Part shown: positions 12,273 through 24,231 of the stretch, one piece after another
How the letters are laid out: every line of letters starts with the position of its first letter
Position numbering within the stretch: position 1 is the stretch's first letter
Assembly: GCA_024500155.1 (NCBI GenBank)
Contig: CM044858.1
Location: 27,484,786-27,548,785, forward strand
Source of the DNA: Chenopodium formosanum
Taxonomy: Eukaryota; Streptophyta; Magnoliopsida; Caryophyllales; Amaranthaceae
Reading direction: 5' to 3'
Length of the DNA stretch: 64,000 bases
The notes under the pieces: model-generated
The model's input: the letters and a program-made list of their open reading frames with translations, nothing else
What the model was told of the DNA's origin: nothing
The model's database searches: none
Position numbers and translations under genes: made by a program

Positions 12273-13801
12273 TAATTGATCTTATTAGTATATGAATATT
12301 TTTGTAATAATATGAATATACATATTTTTAGTGTATTAATATATCATATCATAATAAGATTTAGTTGATATATTTAGGGTAGAAAAATAAGCGGGAAATT
12401 TTTTTAATCACAAAGTGGCATGTGTCTAGTTGCAAGTTGAGTGTCCTCTATTTTAGTATATATATAGATAAATTACGAGTACAATTTTATTTGTTTCAAA
12501 AAAAAAAAAAAGTACAATTTTATGAATACGTAATACGGAGTAGTTATGATGTTCTTAATAATTACTCTCCTTTTTTTGGGACCATTTGAAATCTTTAATT
12601 AGATGAGAAATTAACTCTAGAATCTTCAATTTGACATATATAGGGTCAGGGGTGGAGTATAGAAGGGCATATAGGGGACAAGGCTTGGCCCCTAGTACAT
12701 TAAGAAAAAAAATTGCAGTAAAAGCATGAAGTATATATATGAACTTAGTCCAATAAGGTAAATGGACATGTAAAAGCCCAATAAACTACTTACAAAGTAC
12801 TGTATAAGTGAATTCTTTTTAATCTTACCTAGAAACCCAATTTCAAGAATTAATTGACAAACTTGAAGCAACCCAACTAAAATTTAATTTTATTGATTTG
12901 ATACTCACCAGTATGATCCAAATTAAGTATAATGTATGTAACCTTTAAGACCCAATTTGTTCCTGACTTGATTCTTGATGGCTTGTGACTTTCTTAAATA
13001 AAGATGTTTGAAGCGTATTGATGATGACAAATTTTACCTCTCTTGGAACTTTCTATCGTTAGTAGTATTATTTTATTAGTTTGATTTAATTTATATTTTT
13101 TTTATTTAGGTGGCCAAAATTAATGGAATACTATTGTTGGTAAAATTCGGTTATTAGAAGATAAATAAGCGTTAAAGATATTTGCAAAACTTTGTCTAAC
13201 AGGTAAGGATTAGTTCTCCTATTTGTATTAGGTTTTGTTATGCATGATATTTAGGCTAATTATCTAGCTTATAAATATGTGATGGTGTTTAATGGATGAT
13301 CGAATGATTTTGAAATTTATAAAGTTATACATAAGCGTGTGCTTGTGTATTCTTGGCCTTGTTAAGGTTAAACCTCGTGTAGAGCTTAGTGTTTCTTGTT
13401 TGAGACTCAATATCACAAACCATTGATGAAGGTTATATCCCATTAAAATCCATATCAAATTGGTATCAAGAGCCAATTTTTTTTTTTTTTTTTTGGAATA
13501 CATTTTTATTTTGCCTCATCCTCCCTTGTTACAAAAGAATTTTCATCAATTCTTTGTTTGAATTTGGATATTTTTTTTGTTTATATTTCACTTGTAACAT
13601 TTCAAGATTTATTATGGTAGTTAACTATTAAACTAATTTGGTTTATGGGCGGATGTTTGTTTTTGCGTCAATTATGGATAGAAGAAAATTTACCGATCAT
13701 ATATGAAATTTTGTTTTGTTTGTTGTGTGATTATTTTTTAGTGGACTCTAAAAGCAATGATCTTTCATCTTGTAAATTTTCGTGAATTTTTACTAAGGAA
13801 C
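12273..13801. other. Intergenic DNA with a possible relic primer-binding site
   Basis: AT-rich and without a convincing exon. At about 13461 the words TTGGTATCAAGAGCC followed by a long T run resemble a copia primer-binding site with one inserted base. No paired LTR or gag frame follows. Confidence 0.4.
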
Positions 13802-14411
13802 TGTAGACACCCATTTGTGTCTCCCCAAAACCAAACCCAGTGATGAATGTCTTTCACGTCAAACCATAATCGAATGAGGTGAAAGTGTGGAAAAGTCAAG
13901 TGTTGCGGTTTAGTTTTATTAAAAATTCTCTTCTCTCTGTTTTTGAAAACAACCTTATTTTATTTAAAATAGCCAATCTAGCTTAGTTTGGTCCATGATA
14001 AGGGTCCAATAATAGTGTAATTGGATGGGGCTCGAAAAGACCTTTCCAACGATATATCATAAGCCCAATTCCGATGAGTATTGAGGAAGTTATGACCAAA
14101 ATACTAAACTGGGCCCGGTTCTTTATTTATATACGGCCCAATGATTTAGAGGAGGGCCCAATACTAATTATTATTTCTAAAATAATTAGGATTAATTATA
14201 ACTTTCTAGAGGTTTCTAGAAGGTTCTTTTAAATTCTAATATTATTAGATTTAATAATTATATTAAGATAGATTTTTATTTGGAATAAAATATTATTATT
14301 TTATTATTATATTATTATTTTTAAGTATACGTTTTATCTTCTGTACGGATTCCGTAGATCAAATTTGGTTAAACATCGGATTCCGCGTGGAAAGCGCGTG
14401 CAAGCCAGATT

Positions 14412-14483
14412 GTCGCCAAACGACAGGTCTGTCGCCTGGCGACAGGCCTTGTCGCCTCGCGACAGAGTGAATTTCTGGCGACA
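14412..14483 (+). repeat. GTCGCC/GGCGAC module, copy 1 (5' LTR)
   Basis: Three near-palindromic units, GTCGCCAAACGAC (14412), GTCGCCTGGCGAC (14431) and GTCGCCTCGCGAC (14451), then a half unit GGCGAC at 14478. It lies just upstream of the LTR TATA box. Confidence 0.9.
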
Positions 14484-14535
14484 ACGTGTAGTTTTTTTCC
14501 TTATCAAATTCTGACAATTTCCGGACTATTTTCCT

Positions 14536-14544
14536 TATAAATAG
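14536..14544 (+). promoter_or_regulatory. TATA box of the 5' LTR promoter
   Basis: TATAAATAG in the context CCTTATAAATAGGGTCC, about 55 bp downstream of the GTCGC module. The same arrangement occurs in the 3' LTR (written there as TACAAATAG). Confidence 0.7.
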
Positions 14545-14767
14545 GGTCCTCGACCTCCGTTTTTAATCACCAACAATCAATCAACAATCATTAATTCTCT
14601 CTATTCTCTCTTGAGCATTATAGCTTTCTTTTTCTCTCTCTTTCTAAACTAGCTTTTTTACAAACACAATACCGCACACATTAGATCTAGAAACAGCTAT
14701 CCAATGAATTTAGGTTCCAAGGAATTAGCTCACAAAGGGTCTCGGTGGACAAAGACCTTCTTCCGCA

Positions 14768-16560
14768 GAAGTTCAATGCCAACGACATCCCGAAGTTCAA
14801 GCCTATGGACAACCCTTATTTTCATTTAAGAGCTTTTGAAACTGTAATGAATATTAAGGGAATAGACAAAAAAGAATTTCATTCTGTATTTTCTTTGTCA
14901 TTAGAAATTGTGTGTCAACAATAGTACTTTTCTCTTGACAAAGAGAAAACCTCTAGTTGGGAGTCCATTGTAAGTGCTTTCATTGATAGGTATAAATGTA
15001 ATATTCAAGTTGAAACTGATCATAGAAAACTTGAAATTTTTAAACAAAAAGAAAATGAAGGCGTTACTTCCTTCTTTAACAAATGGAGGGAGACTACCGC
15101 AAAAATGGTTGAGGTGCCCAGTGAAAAGGAATCTGTAAGGATGTTCATTAAGAACCTCCAAGAAAAATATTCTAAGCACCTTAGGTACCTAAGTAATTTA
15201 CACACCTTTAAGGCCGTCTATGATATTGGTATCAATATTGAAGACGACTTAGCCTAGCAAAAAGCTGCCAACAATAACTCCAACAGTGGCTGGAAAGGTA
15301 AGAAGAACGACAATCCTTCATCTTCCAAAACCACCCACTCAAATAATGTTGGCACCTTTAATCTAAATGAAGTCCTAGCCATGAACAACAACCAAGGATA
15401 AAAGAAACCATTTAGGAAAAACTATACTCCTATTGGTATGAGTTATGACACCGCGTTTGATCGCCTACACGCAAAAGGTCTTATAACTCCCATTGGACCA
15501 TTTGGGGACCCACCTATCGAAAAGAGAACGGCTAGCTGGAACCCAAATGCACACTGTAAGTATCATCAGGGTAGGGGCCATCCTACGGAAAATTGTTGGA
15601 GACTAAAGGAAGCCATCCAGGATCTAATTGATAGCAACAAACTTCCATTGCCCCCTGCAAGTAAGAAGCCAAGCATCAACACTGCACCATTGTCGGATTC
15701 TTTGGCCATTTCCGACTAAGAAAGTCAAGTAGACCCGTCGAGTCTTATTGAACCTATTGAGACTATCGAAGAAGAAGAGACTTTTGAGGATGCTATTAAC
15801 TCTTATGGGCAAGAACCTGTGACTAGGCAGGACATACATGCACTAACACTACTTATGGCAGAAGGAAAAAAAGCTGTTGTTTCAAGCCAAGGAGGCTCTA
15901 AAAGAACAAAACGAGTTGCTCAAAAATAAACCTCCACCAAAGGAGAAGAAACCCAAAAGAGAGCTCACACCCATTGGAATGACCTATGATGTTGCTTTCG
16001 ATCGCCTCTATGGTCAAGGATTAATCAAACGCATAAGCCCTACTGAAGATCCGACGCCAGAAAAGCGATCTTCGAGTTGGAATCCCAATTCTTACTGCAA
16101 GTACCATCAAGGAAATGGTCATACCACAGATGAATGCTATAGATTTCAAAATCTCATTCAAGATCTCATAGAAGCAAACAAGAAACCCTTCCCCCTACAA
16201 GTAATTGACACTCCCAAAAAGAGTAACAGGCTATATACTCCAATTGGGACGTCTTATGCCAACATGTTTAAAATGCTCTCCGAGAATGGTAAAATCTAGC
16301 CTCTCGAACCGAGACCATTTGAATCACTCAAAAGGACAGATAGGTATTACTGTTCATACCATCAATCAGGGGGACATACAATAGAGAACTGTTTCAAGTT
16401 CAAAGAATTAATTCAACAACTGATTGAGGAGAAGAAACTAGTCCAACTCCCACAAGATGCCACAATTAATGGAGTATGGGACAGTGATGATAAGGATGTC
16501 TACCTCAAAGATATCGAAGAAACTCCTCTATCAACATTATACCCAGTAAGTGACATTTAG
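14768..16560 (+). pseudogene. Tat-like gag, decayed, with triplicated zinc-knuckle-like module
   Basis: Gag forms the particle that packages the element RNA. The capsid-like part is recognisable from about 14768 (PKFKPMDNPYFHLRAFE context) to 15260, broken by stops near 14920, 15254 and 15400. After it, a module repeats three times: an LTPIGMTYD-like segment, then a Cys/His cluster of form CX2HX4HX4C (CKYHQGRGHPTENC near 15560, CKYHQGNGHTTDEC near 16096, CSYHQSGGHTIENC near 16350) and a following I-QDLI helix-like segment. A base gain or loss in an A run near 15867 changes frame. From 15877 onward the frame is continuous with pol apart from TAG stops at 16297, 16558 and 16723. The N terminus is missing because of the deletion that removed the LTR tail. 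Confidence 0.8.
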
Positions 16561-16725
16561 GACGAAGAAGATTCACCCATAGATGTCCTCACGAGGTCCG
16601 GGAGAATGCAATCTCCCATTACAACACAACCTATGCCTACTGTTCAACAAGTTCCCATACCAATCATAGAAGACAACGATGTTGTCAAACAACTAAAAAA
16701 GACTAAGGTCGAAATGAATGTATAG

Positions 16726-19700
16726 AAATTACTAGCCACATCCCGAGAACATAGAGTTGCAGTTATGGATGCCTTGGCTAAGGTAGGTATAGATTCGGAC
16801 ACCACTCCTGAGGGGTTAGCCAATTTCCTCACGAGTGATCTCCCAAGTCCTATTAACTTGATCACTTTTTCAGACAAGGATTTGCCACCAGAAGGTGACA
16901 AGCACAACAAGGCTCTCAACCTCACAGTGATATGTAAAAGGATGAATGTCCCTATGACCCTTGTAGATAATGGATCAGCAATCAATGTTTGCGCACTTAG
17001 AACTGCAAGGATGTTAGGCATAAGAGATGAGGATTTATCCCCATCCACACAAGGAATAAGAGCCTACGATAACTCACGCCGTCAAGCATTAGGTACAATT
17101 ACCATGAACATAACGGCGGGAGCAATCGAGCTTGCTACCACATTTCAAGTAGTGGATATTAAGGCATCCTTTAACCTACTATTGGGACGCCCTTGGCTTC
17201 ATGACTTAAAAGCCGTCCCTTCATCTCTTCATCAACAGGTGAAAGCCATAATTGGAGGAATACCAATCACCATCGATGCTTCACCTATGAGAATTAAAAC
17301 GGTGGAAAACCCACTAATTAATGTGGAACATGATGAAGACGATGAAGACTTGTGGGGCTTTAACGAAGAGGTCTCCTTAATAGAGGAAGATGAAAGGACC
17401 CCTCTTCACTACGACTTCCACTCAAACATGGTGACTAATGCTATCTTAAGAAAGCAAGGACACTTCCCTGAAATGACTCTAGGAAAGAAGAAAGGGATAG
17501 CTAAGCACATGGGATTACCTGGCCTCCCTAAGTTGGACACTTTCGGACTTGGTTTTGAACCAACTCTCGAAGACCTTAACCAAGCCCAGGAAAAGTCAAA
17601 AGCACGTAGGAATGCTCGCACACAAAAGAAAGAAATACCAATGGATCAATACCCTCTCACCTTAAATGGACAATTCATAAGAGAAGGAAAGGATTATCCA
17701 TGTTATGAATTTCCTGAATCCTTTGTTATAAATGGCATAAGACAACCAGGGTTCGAAATATTTCTGGACTGTTACTTTCTAGATGAGATCCCAACTCCTA
17801 ACCATAAGAAGAAAGCACCCCCTTGCTTTGACTTTAATGGCATGGGACTCTTCTTTGGGCGAGAAAAGAATGAGCCAAGATACGTGGAGGACAACTCTTC
17901 ACTCATTCAAACAGTCCTACAAAGTGAAAACTTTGATCCATCAAAGTTCATTACTCCAATAGAAGATCAAGAGCGAGGATGGCGCAAAACGGTAAAGGTG
18001 ACCACCACAAGTGGAAGGAAGATCTCCGTAACCATAGGACAAGGGCCAATGTTTGAAGAATCGTCTGAGTCAGAGTCTGAGTCAGAGTCTTCCCCTATCG
18101 AGTCTTCTAAATCTCTAGTTGTAGCACCTCCATCTTCTATTTCTACTCCTAGGATAGTTAGTAGTCAAGTCCCAACGGACATCTCTTTATTCGATGTAAT
18201 AATTTCTGAATTCAATAATATGTCTTCTTCCCCTTATTCCTCGTGTTTTTCTTTAACCAAAGATGACGAGCATTGTTTAACTAATGATGAAAATGACAAA
18301 GAAATTATTAAAGCAATGGAAACACTTGAAAATAAAACGCCAATTATCGAAGATACAGAAACGGTTAACATCTCAAAAGATCCAACCATTAAAAGAGAAG
18401 TTAAAATCGGACTTACACTAAGCAAAGATGAAAGAACCGATCTAATTAATCTACTAAAAGAATTTATCGATGTATTCGCTTGGTCATATGAAGATATTCC
18501 AGGCATTAATAGAGAAATAGCTCAACACACAATACCATTAATTCCAGGAATGAAACCTGTAAAACAAAAGTTACGTCGAATGAAACCCGACGTAGCTCTT
18601 AAAATAAAAGAAGAAGTTCAAAAACAAATAACTGCAGGTTTTATTAGGGTATCCAAATACCCCGAATGGGTCGCAAATGTGGTCCTAGTTCCGAAAAAAG
18701 ATGGTAGGGTTCGAATGTGTGTCGACTATCGAGATCTAAACAAGGCAAGTCCAAAGGATGACTTCCCTTTACCACAGATCGATATTTTGGTGGATAATAC
18801 AGCAAATCACGCACTTCTCTCGTTTATGGATGGATACGCAGGGTACAACCAAATTCTCATGGCCGAAGAAGACATGGAGAAAACCACATTCATAACACCT
18901 TGGGGTACTTACTGTTACACGGTAATGCCAATCGGGTTGAAAAACGCGGGTGCTACTTACCAACGAGCAGCGACTGCCCTACTCCATGACATGATGCACT
19001 AAGAAGTGGAGGTCTATGTAGATGACATGATTGTAAAATCTAAGGACCGTCCAGGACATCAAGTAGCCTTAAGAAAATTCTTCGAAAGATTAAGAAAATA
19101 CAACATGAGGTTGAACCCCTCCAAATGTGCTTTTGGAGTAACCTCGGGGAAACTCTTGGGATATGTCATAAGCTCTAGAGGAATAGAGATAGACCCAACC
19201 AAGATTAAAGCAATCATGTCCATGCTACCGCCCAAAACCGAAAAGCAAATTCGGGGATTCATTGGCCGGTTGCAATACATAAGTAGGTACATATCCAAGT
19301 TAACCACAATATGTGAACCAATATTCAAAAAGCACAAGAAGAATGTGCCAGTTATATGGGACGATGAGTGTCAAAAAGCCTTTAAGAAGATCAAAGCCTA
19401 TCTCGCAAATCCTCCTGTATTAGCTCCAGCACTCCCAGGAATACCTCTAAGGTTATATTTGACAGTTACCAAAGAAACAATGGGAGCTATGCTTGCGCAA
19501 GAGGTAGAAGACAAAGAAAATGTTATCTACTACCTAAGTAAAAAGATGCTCGAATATGAAACACGCTATACACCACTTGAGAAGTTGGGCCTTGCATTGG
19601 TGTGGGCCACAACCAAGTTAAGACACTACATGCTCGTACACACTGTCTATGTAGTATCACGAATGGATCCTCTCAAGTATTTATTCGAGAAATCAACACT

Positions 19701-21618
19701 TAATGGACGCATTTCAAGGTGGATAGTTAACTTAGCCCAATTTGATATAAGGTTCATGCCTCAAAAGGCAATCAAAGGATCAGTGGTCTCGGATTTTCTA
19801 GCAGATTTCCCAATAGAAGATTCGACGCCAATAGAAGATAACGAATTTCCAAACGAGGATTTAATGATGACAGAAGATGATACATGGACCCTATACTTTG
19901 ATGGAGCCTCAAACCAAAAGAGATGTGGCATAGGAGTCCTATTAGTATCACCAAAAGAGGAACACGTTCCCATCTCCATAAAGCTAGATTTCGACGTTAC
20001 CGATAACGCGGCCGAATATGAAGCATGCGTGGTAGGCCTCGAAACGGCTCTAGCCTAAGGTGTAAAGAAACTTCGAATTTTCGGAGATTCATATTTAATC
20101 ATCAATCAAATCTCAAAAAGATGGAAGGTTAGGGGCGAAAGCTTAGCCCCTTACCAAACATACTTGGAAACCCTCACTGATCAGCTGGAAAAGGTAGAAT
20201 ACACCTATCTACCTAGAGAGGAAAATCAATTCGCCGATGCCTTGGCAAGACTAACCTCAATGGTTAGAATTCCTAAAGAAATTGAGCAAATGCCTTTAAT
20301 CATAGAAAAAAGGCATAAACCGGCATACATTCAAGCTATAGAAGATGATGAAGTAGAACAAGAAGAAGAACCATGGTACACCGATATACTCAATTATGTC
20401 ACCAAAGGAGAGTACCCTCCTCATGCTGACAAAAGGGCAAAACGAGCCTTAAGACTTTTGGCTTCCCAGTTTGTGCTCATAGGAGATGGGTTACACAAAA
20501 GGGTACCTAAAGGTCGAGCTTTATTATGTGTAGGTAAAAAGGTTGCTCAAAGAGCTATGAGAGTTGTCCATGAAGGAATATGTGGAACACATGTTAATGG
20601 CAAGATGCTAGTCCAAAACATAATGCGAGAAGGATATTATTGGACTACCATGAATACGGACTGTCATCAATATGTAAAAAGATATCCTAAATGCCAAATC
20701 TATGCAAATTTGCAACATGTTCCTCCATCTCTCCTCTACACATATACTTCACCATGGCCTTTCTCAACATGGGGAATTGACATAATTGGAAAAATTACAC
20801 TTCCTGGGACAGGAGGTCATGAATACATTTTAGTCGCAATAGATTACTTCACAAAGTGGGTTGAAGCACAATCATATGCTAAACTCACTGCAAAACATGT
20901 AGCACTATTTATCGAAAGAAACATAATTTGTCGATACGGAGTCCCACATGAAATGATAAGTGACAATGGAACTCACTTTCAAGCCGAATGTGAAGAACTG
21001 CTACAAAAGTATGGTATTCAACATCACCATTCTTCTCCTTATAAACCTCAAGCAAATGGAGCAGTTGAGGCCGCCAATAAGAATCTAAAGACTATCATCG
21101 AAAAGATGACTGAGAATTACAAAGATTGGCCTGACAAACTCCACTTTGCACTGTGGGGTTATCGCACGTCAATTCGAACATCAACAGGGAATACGCCATT
21201 CAACTTGGTGTATGGAATGGATGTCGTACAACCTGTGGAATTAGAAATACCTTCTCTACGCATTGCGTTAGAAAGTAAACTCGATGAAGTGGAATGGACT
21301 AGAGCACGGTATGAAGAGCTAATTCTACTTGATGAAAAGAGACTAGAAGCTTTACATCATACCTAATGCTACCAGACTCGTATGGCTAAACACTTCAACA
21401 AAAAGGTCAAGACTAGAAATATCAAAGTTGGGGACTTGGTATTAAAGGCACTAATAAAATATGTTTTGGATCCAAGAGGCAAGTTTAGGCCTAATTGGTC
21501 CGGACCATACATTGTCAAGACAATCCTGTCAAGAGGCGCAGCTAAATTAACTGACATGGATGGCAATGAGTTTTCAAATATGACAAATCTTGACCAACTT
21601 AAGAAGTACTACCCATAA
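16726..21618 (+). pseudogene. Tat-like pol: protease, reverse transcriptase, RNase H, integrase
   Basis: A single frame of about 1,630 codons with stops only at 19000 (TAA), 20056 (TAA) and 21364 (TAA). The protease region has the LVDNGSA motif (DNGS codons 16966-16977). Reverse transcriptase covers about 18.5-19.4 kb with VRMCVDYRDLN and the catalytic YVDD at 19015-19026, just after the first stop. An RNase H-type domain begins at LYFDGASN (Asp codon 19900) and ends near 20260. Integrase has a zinc-binding region in which one expected Cys is Tyr (YVKRYPKC), catalytic Asp 20779, Asp 20962 and Glu 21067, and a C-terminal VGDLVLK segment up to the natural stop at 21616-21618. No chromodomain is seen. 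A serine/glutamate-rich low-complexity tract lies near 18060-18110. Motifs are well kept but the enzyme cannot be made whole. Confidence 0.92.
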
Positions 21619-22136
21619 TCACTTGAGTAAAACACTCAAGAGAGCTACGTTTGGCCCGATTCCTTAACAAAGGATACGTAGGCAACCTTTAAAAAGGTGC
21701 GACCACTTTAATTTTTCAAATTCTCGCATCCCAGAATTGAAATATTTATGACTGAGAAACAGGTTTGGCGCCAGAAAAAAGTCTCTGTCGCCAGACGACA
21801 ATTTCGTCGCCAGGCGACAGAAGGAATATTCCGGCGACAAGATCAAAACCTGAAGCGCTAATTTTCTGCGAGTATCTGTACAAATTTGGTGCATTCTGGA
21901 AATTTTTTCGACTTCCGTACTCGAAGAAATCTTCCGAAAATAAATATTTTTAGTTTTTTTCATTGCTTTAAATGTAAAGTTAATTTAAATAAAAAGCTGA
22001 AATTGCATTAATTAATAAAAAATTACATTATTGATGAAATAAAGCTTAGAGAAATTAACTTAAAACAATTTTAAATTGTCTAATAAATCAAAGGAAAAGC
22101 AATGCTCTAATCTTTCTTTTCTTTCTTAATTCTTTT
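21619..22136. other. Spacer after pol
   Basis: Short AT-rich spacer between the sense pol frame and the 3' end of the antisense gene. It contains one GTCGC module and otherwise nothing recognisable. Confidence 0.6.
21787..21838 (+). repeat. GTCGCC/GGCGAC module, copy 2 (after pol)
   Basis: GTCGCCAGACGAC at 21787, GTCGCCAGGCGAC at 21806 and the half unit GGCGAC at 21833. Same order and orientation as in the LTR, with a similar spacer. Confidence 0.9.
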
Positions 22137-23618
22137 CTAATTTTTATCCGCATCTTCTTCTTCCTCGTCCATCACCTTTGCTAGGAGGCACCCATTAGAA
22201 GATCTACATTCTATTTTGGTGTAGATAGTTTCTCCTTCCGCTAAAACTCCATGCTTCTTCTCCACCCAAACTTGTTTTTCTGTAGAGTCAACTTTTCTTT
22301 TTCCTTTGTCTTTGTTGGAACTCTTCTTTTTAGGCATAATAGGAGTCTTAAACTCGCTTCTTCCACATAGGCGTTCCTTAACAGGAGCTTTCTTGTCTCC
22401 TAGACGAGTCTTCACATGGTCTTCTCAATTTTGACTTGGTCCTTTTGAGATCTTCCGTCAAGCCATTACTTCACACTATTGGATAAAGAGGGTGGAACCT
22501 TATGGGTAATCACTTCCCATAAAGGCCTAGCGCACCAATATCTATCAAAGCGCTCAACTTCTTGTGAAACAGGGAATTCATAAGGACGGCGAAGATCTCC
22601 CGTAGGGATGGTTTGTGCAATGTCATATTGTCTCTTAACTCTACAGGGATAATAAAAGGTTAGTTTTGATAAACTAGGGAGGCGGCAAAAAGGTTGGTTA
22701 TTACAACCAATCATCTTCTCAATCTTCCACCAAGGGACGACCCAGTTTATGGAAAAGTCACCAGCAGCAAACACCTTGCCCCACTCACGGCGGCCCATCT
22801 TTAAAGAAAAACGTTTCTTTCGTTGAACTAAACAGTTGGGATTGTACTTGTCAATATCATCAGGAGGACTAATTAATCCTAGTCTCTCCATGAGCCATAC
22901 CTGTAATAATGCACTTGATTAGTATTACAATACAAAAATAATTTTTTAATTTCTATAATTAAGGATATTATTTTTCTACCTGTAATAAAATTGGAGAACC
23001 TCGAAGGGGTGTTTTTGGATTCTTTTTCAATTCATCTAGACCCATCATAGTCTCTCCAACAATTAATGGGATTGGATTTCTCCCTGATTCAATTTGTTCT
23101 AAGACAGACATAATTATTGCTTGGCCCTCATTATTTTTACCACTAGTAAGGAGATATTGGCTAAGCATGCAAAAGAGGAAGGCTCTCCTTCTATAAACAT
23201 GAAAAGATTCGGAGCGTGGTCTATCAAAATAAAAACGTGCGAATTCTTTTAAATCAATAATATTACCATGCACTATGTTTTTTAGATCTTTACCCCTTAG
23301 ACCAAAGAAACGCTCATAGTCTTTATAATAATACTCACTTATCCTAGGCATTACCGCAAGATTTAAGGAGGGGAAGCCAAGAATGGCTCCAAATTCTTCC
23401 GTTAAAGGGCAAATCTCATCATAGAATAATTTAAAACAGTGAGAGTTAGTATTCCAATATTCTAAGGCGGTATGAATAAAATCTATGTCAAGATCTACCC
23501 CCTTTATGCCATAAATACCCCCCATGTGAAAAAAGTCTAGTTCTTTTCTCTCTTTAGCAGTAAAAGAATGACACCACTCACGTGTGTAATCACAAAAGTT
23601 TTTCTTAATTAAAGACAT
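22137..23618 (-). pseudogene. Antisense gene 1: DUF7745/PMD-like protein, with intron
   Basis: Read on the minus strand. Exon 1 is 23618-22980 (213 codons from the first ATG after a TATA box). A 79-bp GT-AG intron (22979-22901) follows, and exon 2 starts at 22900 with VWLMERLGL. Exon 1 contains the phrase LTEEFGAILGFP and a later RRAFLFCMLSQYLL helix, a pattern I associate with DUF7745/plant mobile domain-like proteins carried by plant transposons. That family name is from recall and needs a profile search. Exon 2 meets a TAA at 22468-22466, and a further lysine-rich and then acidic tail (22415-22137, KKKSSNKDKGKRK and DEEEEDADKN) is in another frame. The cellular role is unknown. The basic tract could be a nuclear signal. 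Confidence 0.65.
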
Positions 23619-23684
23619 GATTAATCGTTAATTTGTTTAATTATTAATCTGTTCGAATTATTTAGAAAACGTCGGGTCTTGGGG

Positions 23685-23693
23685 CTATTTATA
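23685..23693 (-). promoter_or_regulatory. TATA box of antisense gene 1
   Basis: On the minus strand the sequence reads CTTATAAATAGCCCC, about 67 bp upstream of the antisense ATG at 23618. A GTCGC module and an AATTCTGACAA word lie just upstream, as in the LTR promoter, where AAATTCTGACAATTT also precedes the TATA box. Confidence 0.6.
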
Positions 23694-23745
23694 AGTTTTT
23701 TCTTGTCAGAATTCAATTTCTGAAAGGATTCGGAAAATCAACGTT

Positions 23746-23817
23746 GTCGCCAAGCGACAAGTTTGTCGCGTGGCGACAACGTCTGTCGCGTGGCGCCAAT
23801 TTATTTTTAGCAGCGAC
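23746..23817 (+). repeat. GTCGCC/GGCGAC module, copy 3 (upstream of antisense gene 1)
   Basis: GTCGCCAAGCGAC (23746), GTCGCGTGGCGAC (23765), GTCGCGTGGCGCC (23785) and a half unit GCGAC near 23813. It lies 50-130 bp upstream of the antisense TATA box. Confidence 0.9.
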
Positions 23818-24231
23818 AGTCACGCCCTTCGTAAACCGTGTTTTTCCTAACTCAAATTCGACTTTGATTAGACTACCCACTTTGTTTCATTTTTTATCCT
23901 TTTTCCTCTTGATTAAATTAAGCTTAATTAATTTTAGGTTTATTTTTAGTCGAGATATTTTACTTCATTTTATTTTTTCATTTTTTCTTTTGGGGGAGAA
24001 AGTCGGTACCCTCCATTAATAATAAAAATGACGGAATTTTTTGCGCAAAAATCACAATTTCTTCACACACTCACACGCACATAAAATAAAATGAAAAATA
24101 AAATTCAAAGTATAAAATGAGTATAATAATAATAATAATTGCATATATACAAGTGTCTAATACATGAGTTATATAATACAAATTAGACAAAAGTCCTATA
24201 AAGTCAAAATAAATAAAAAACACGGGTACAA
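23818..24231. other. Spacer between the two antisense genes
   Basis: AT-rich with a short ATA/ATAATA repeat near 24125. No exon is seen. It probably contains the 3' end of antisense gene 2. Confidence 0.5.

Larger units (their letters stand above)
13802..14693 (+). repeat. 5' LTR of the Tat-like element, truncated at its 3' side
   Basis: Aligns with the 3' LTR from TGTAGACACC down to the words TTAGATCTAGAAA, after which the two diverge and gag-like sequence begins. It keeps about 210 bp (roughly 14115-14325) and one GTCGC unit that the 3' LTR has lost. The remaining 1-kb tail of the LTR, the primer-binding site and the leader are deleted. Confidence 0.85.

Noticed and set aside
16644..21963. 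Minus-strand frames across gag-pol
   Set aside because: They are shadows of the sense pol frame and lack splice sites or domain motifs.
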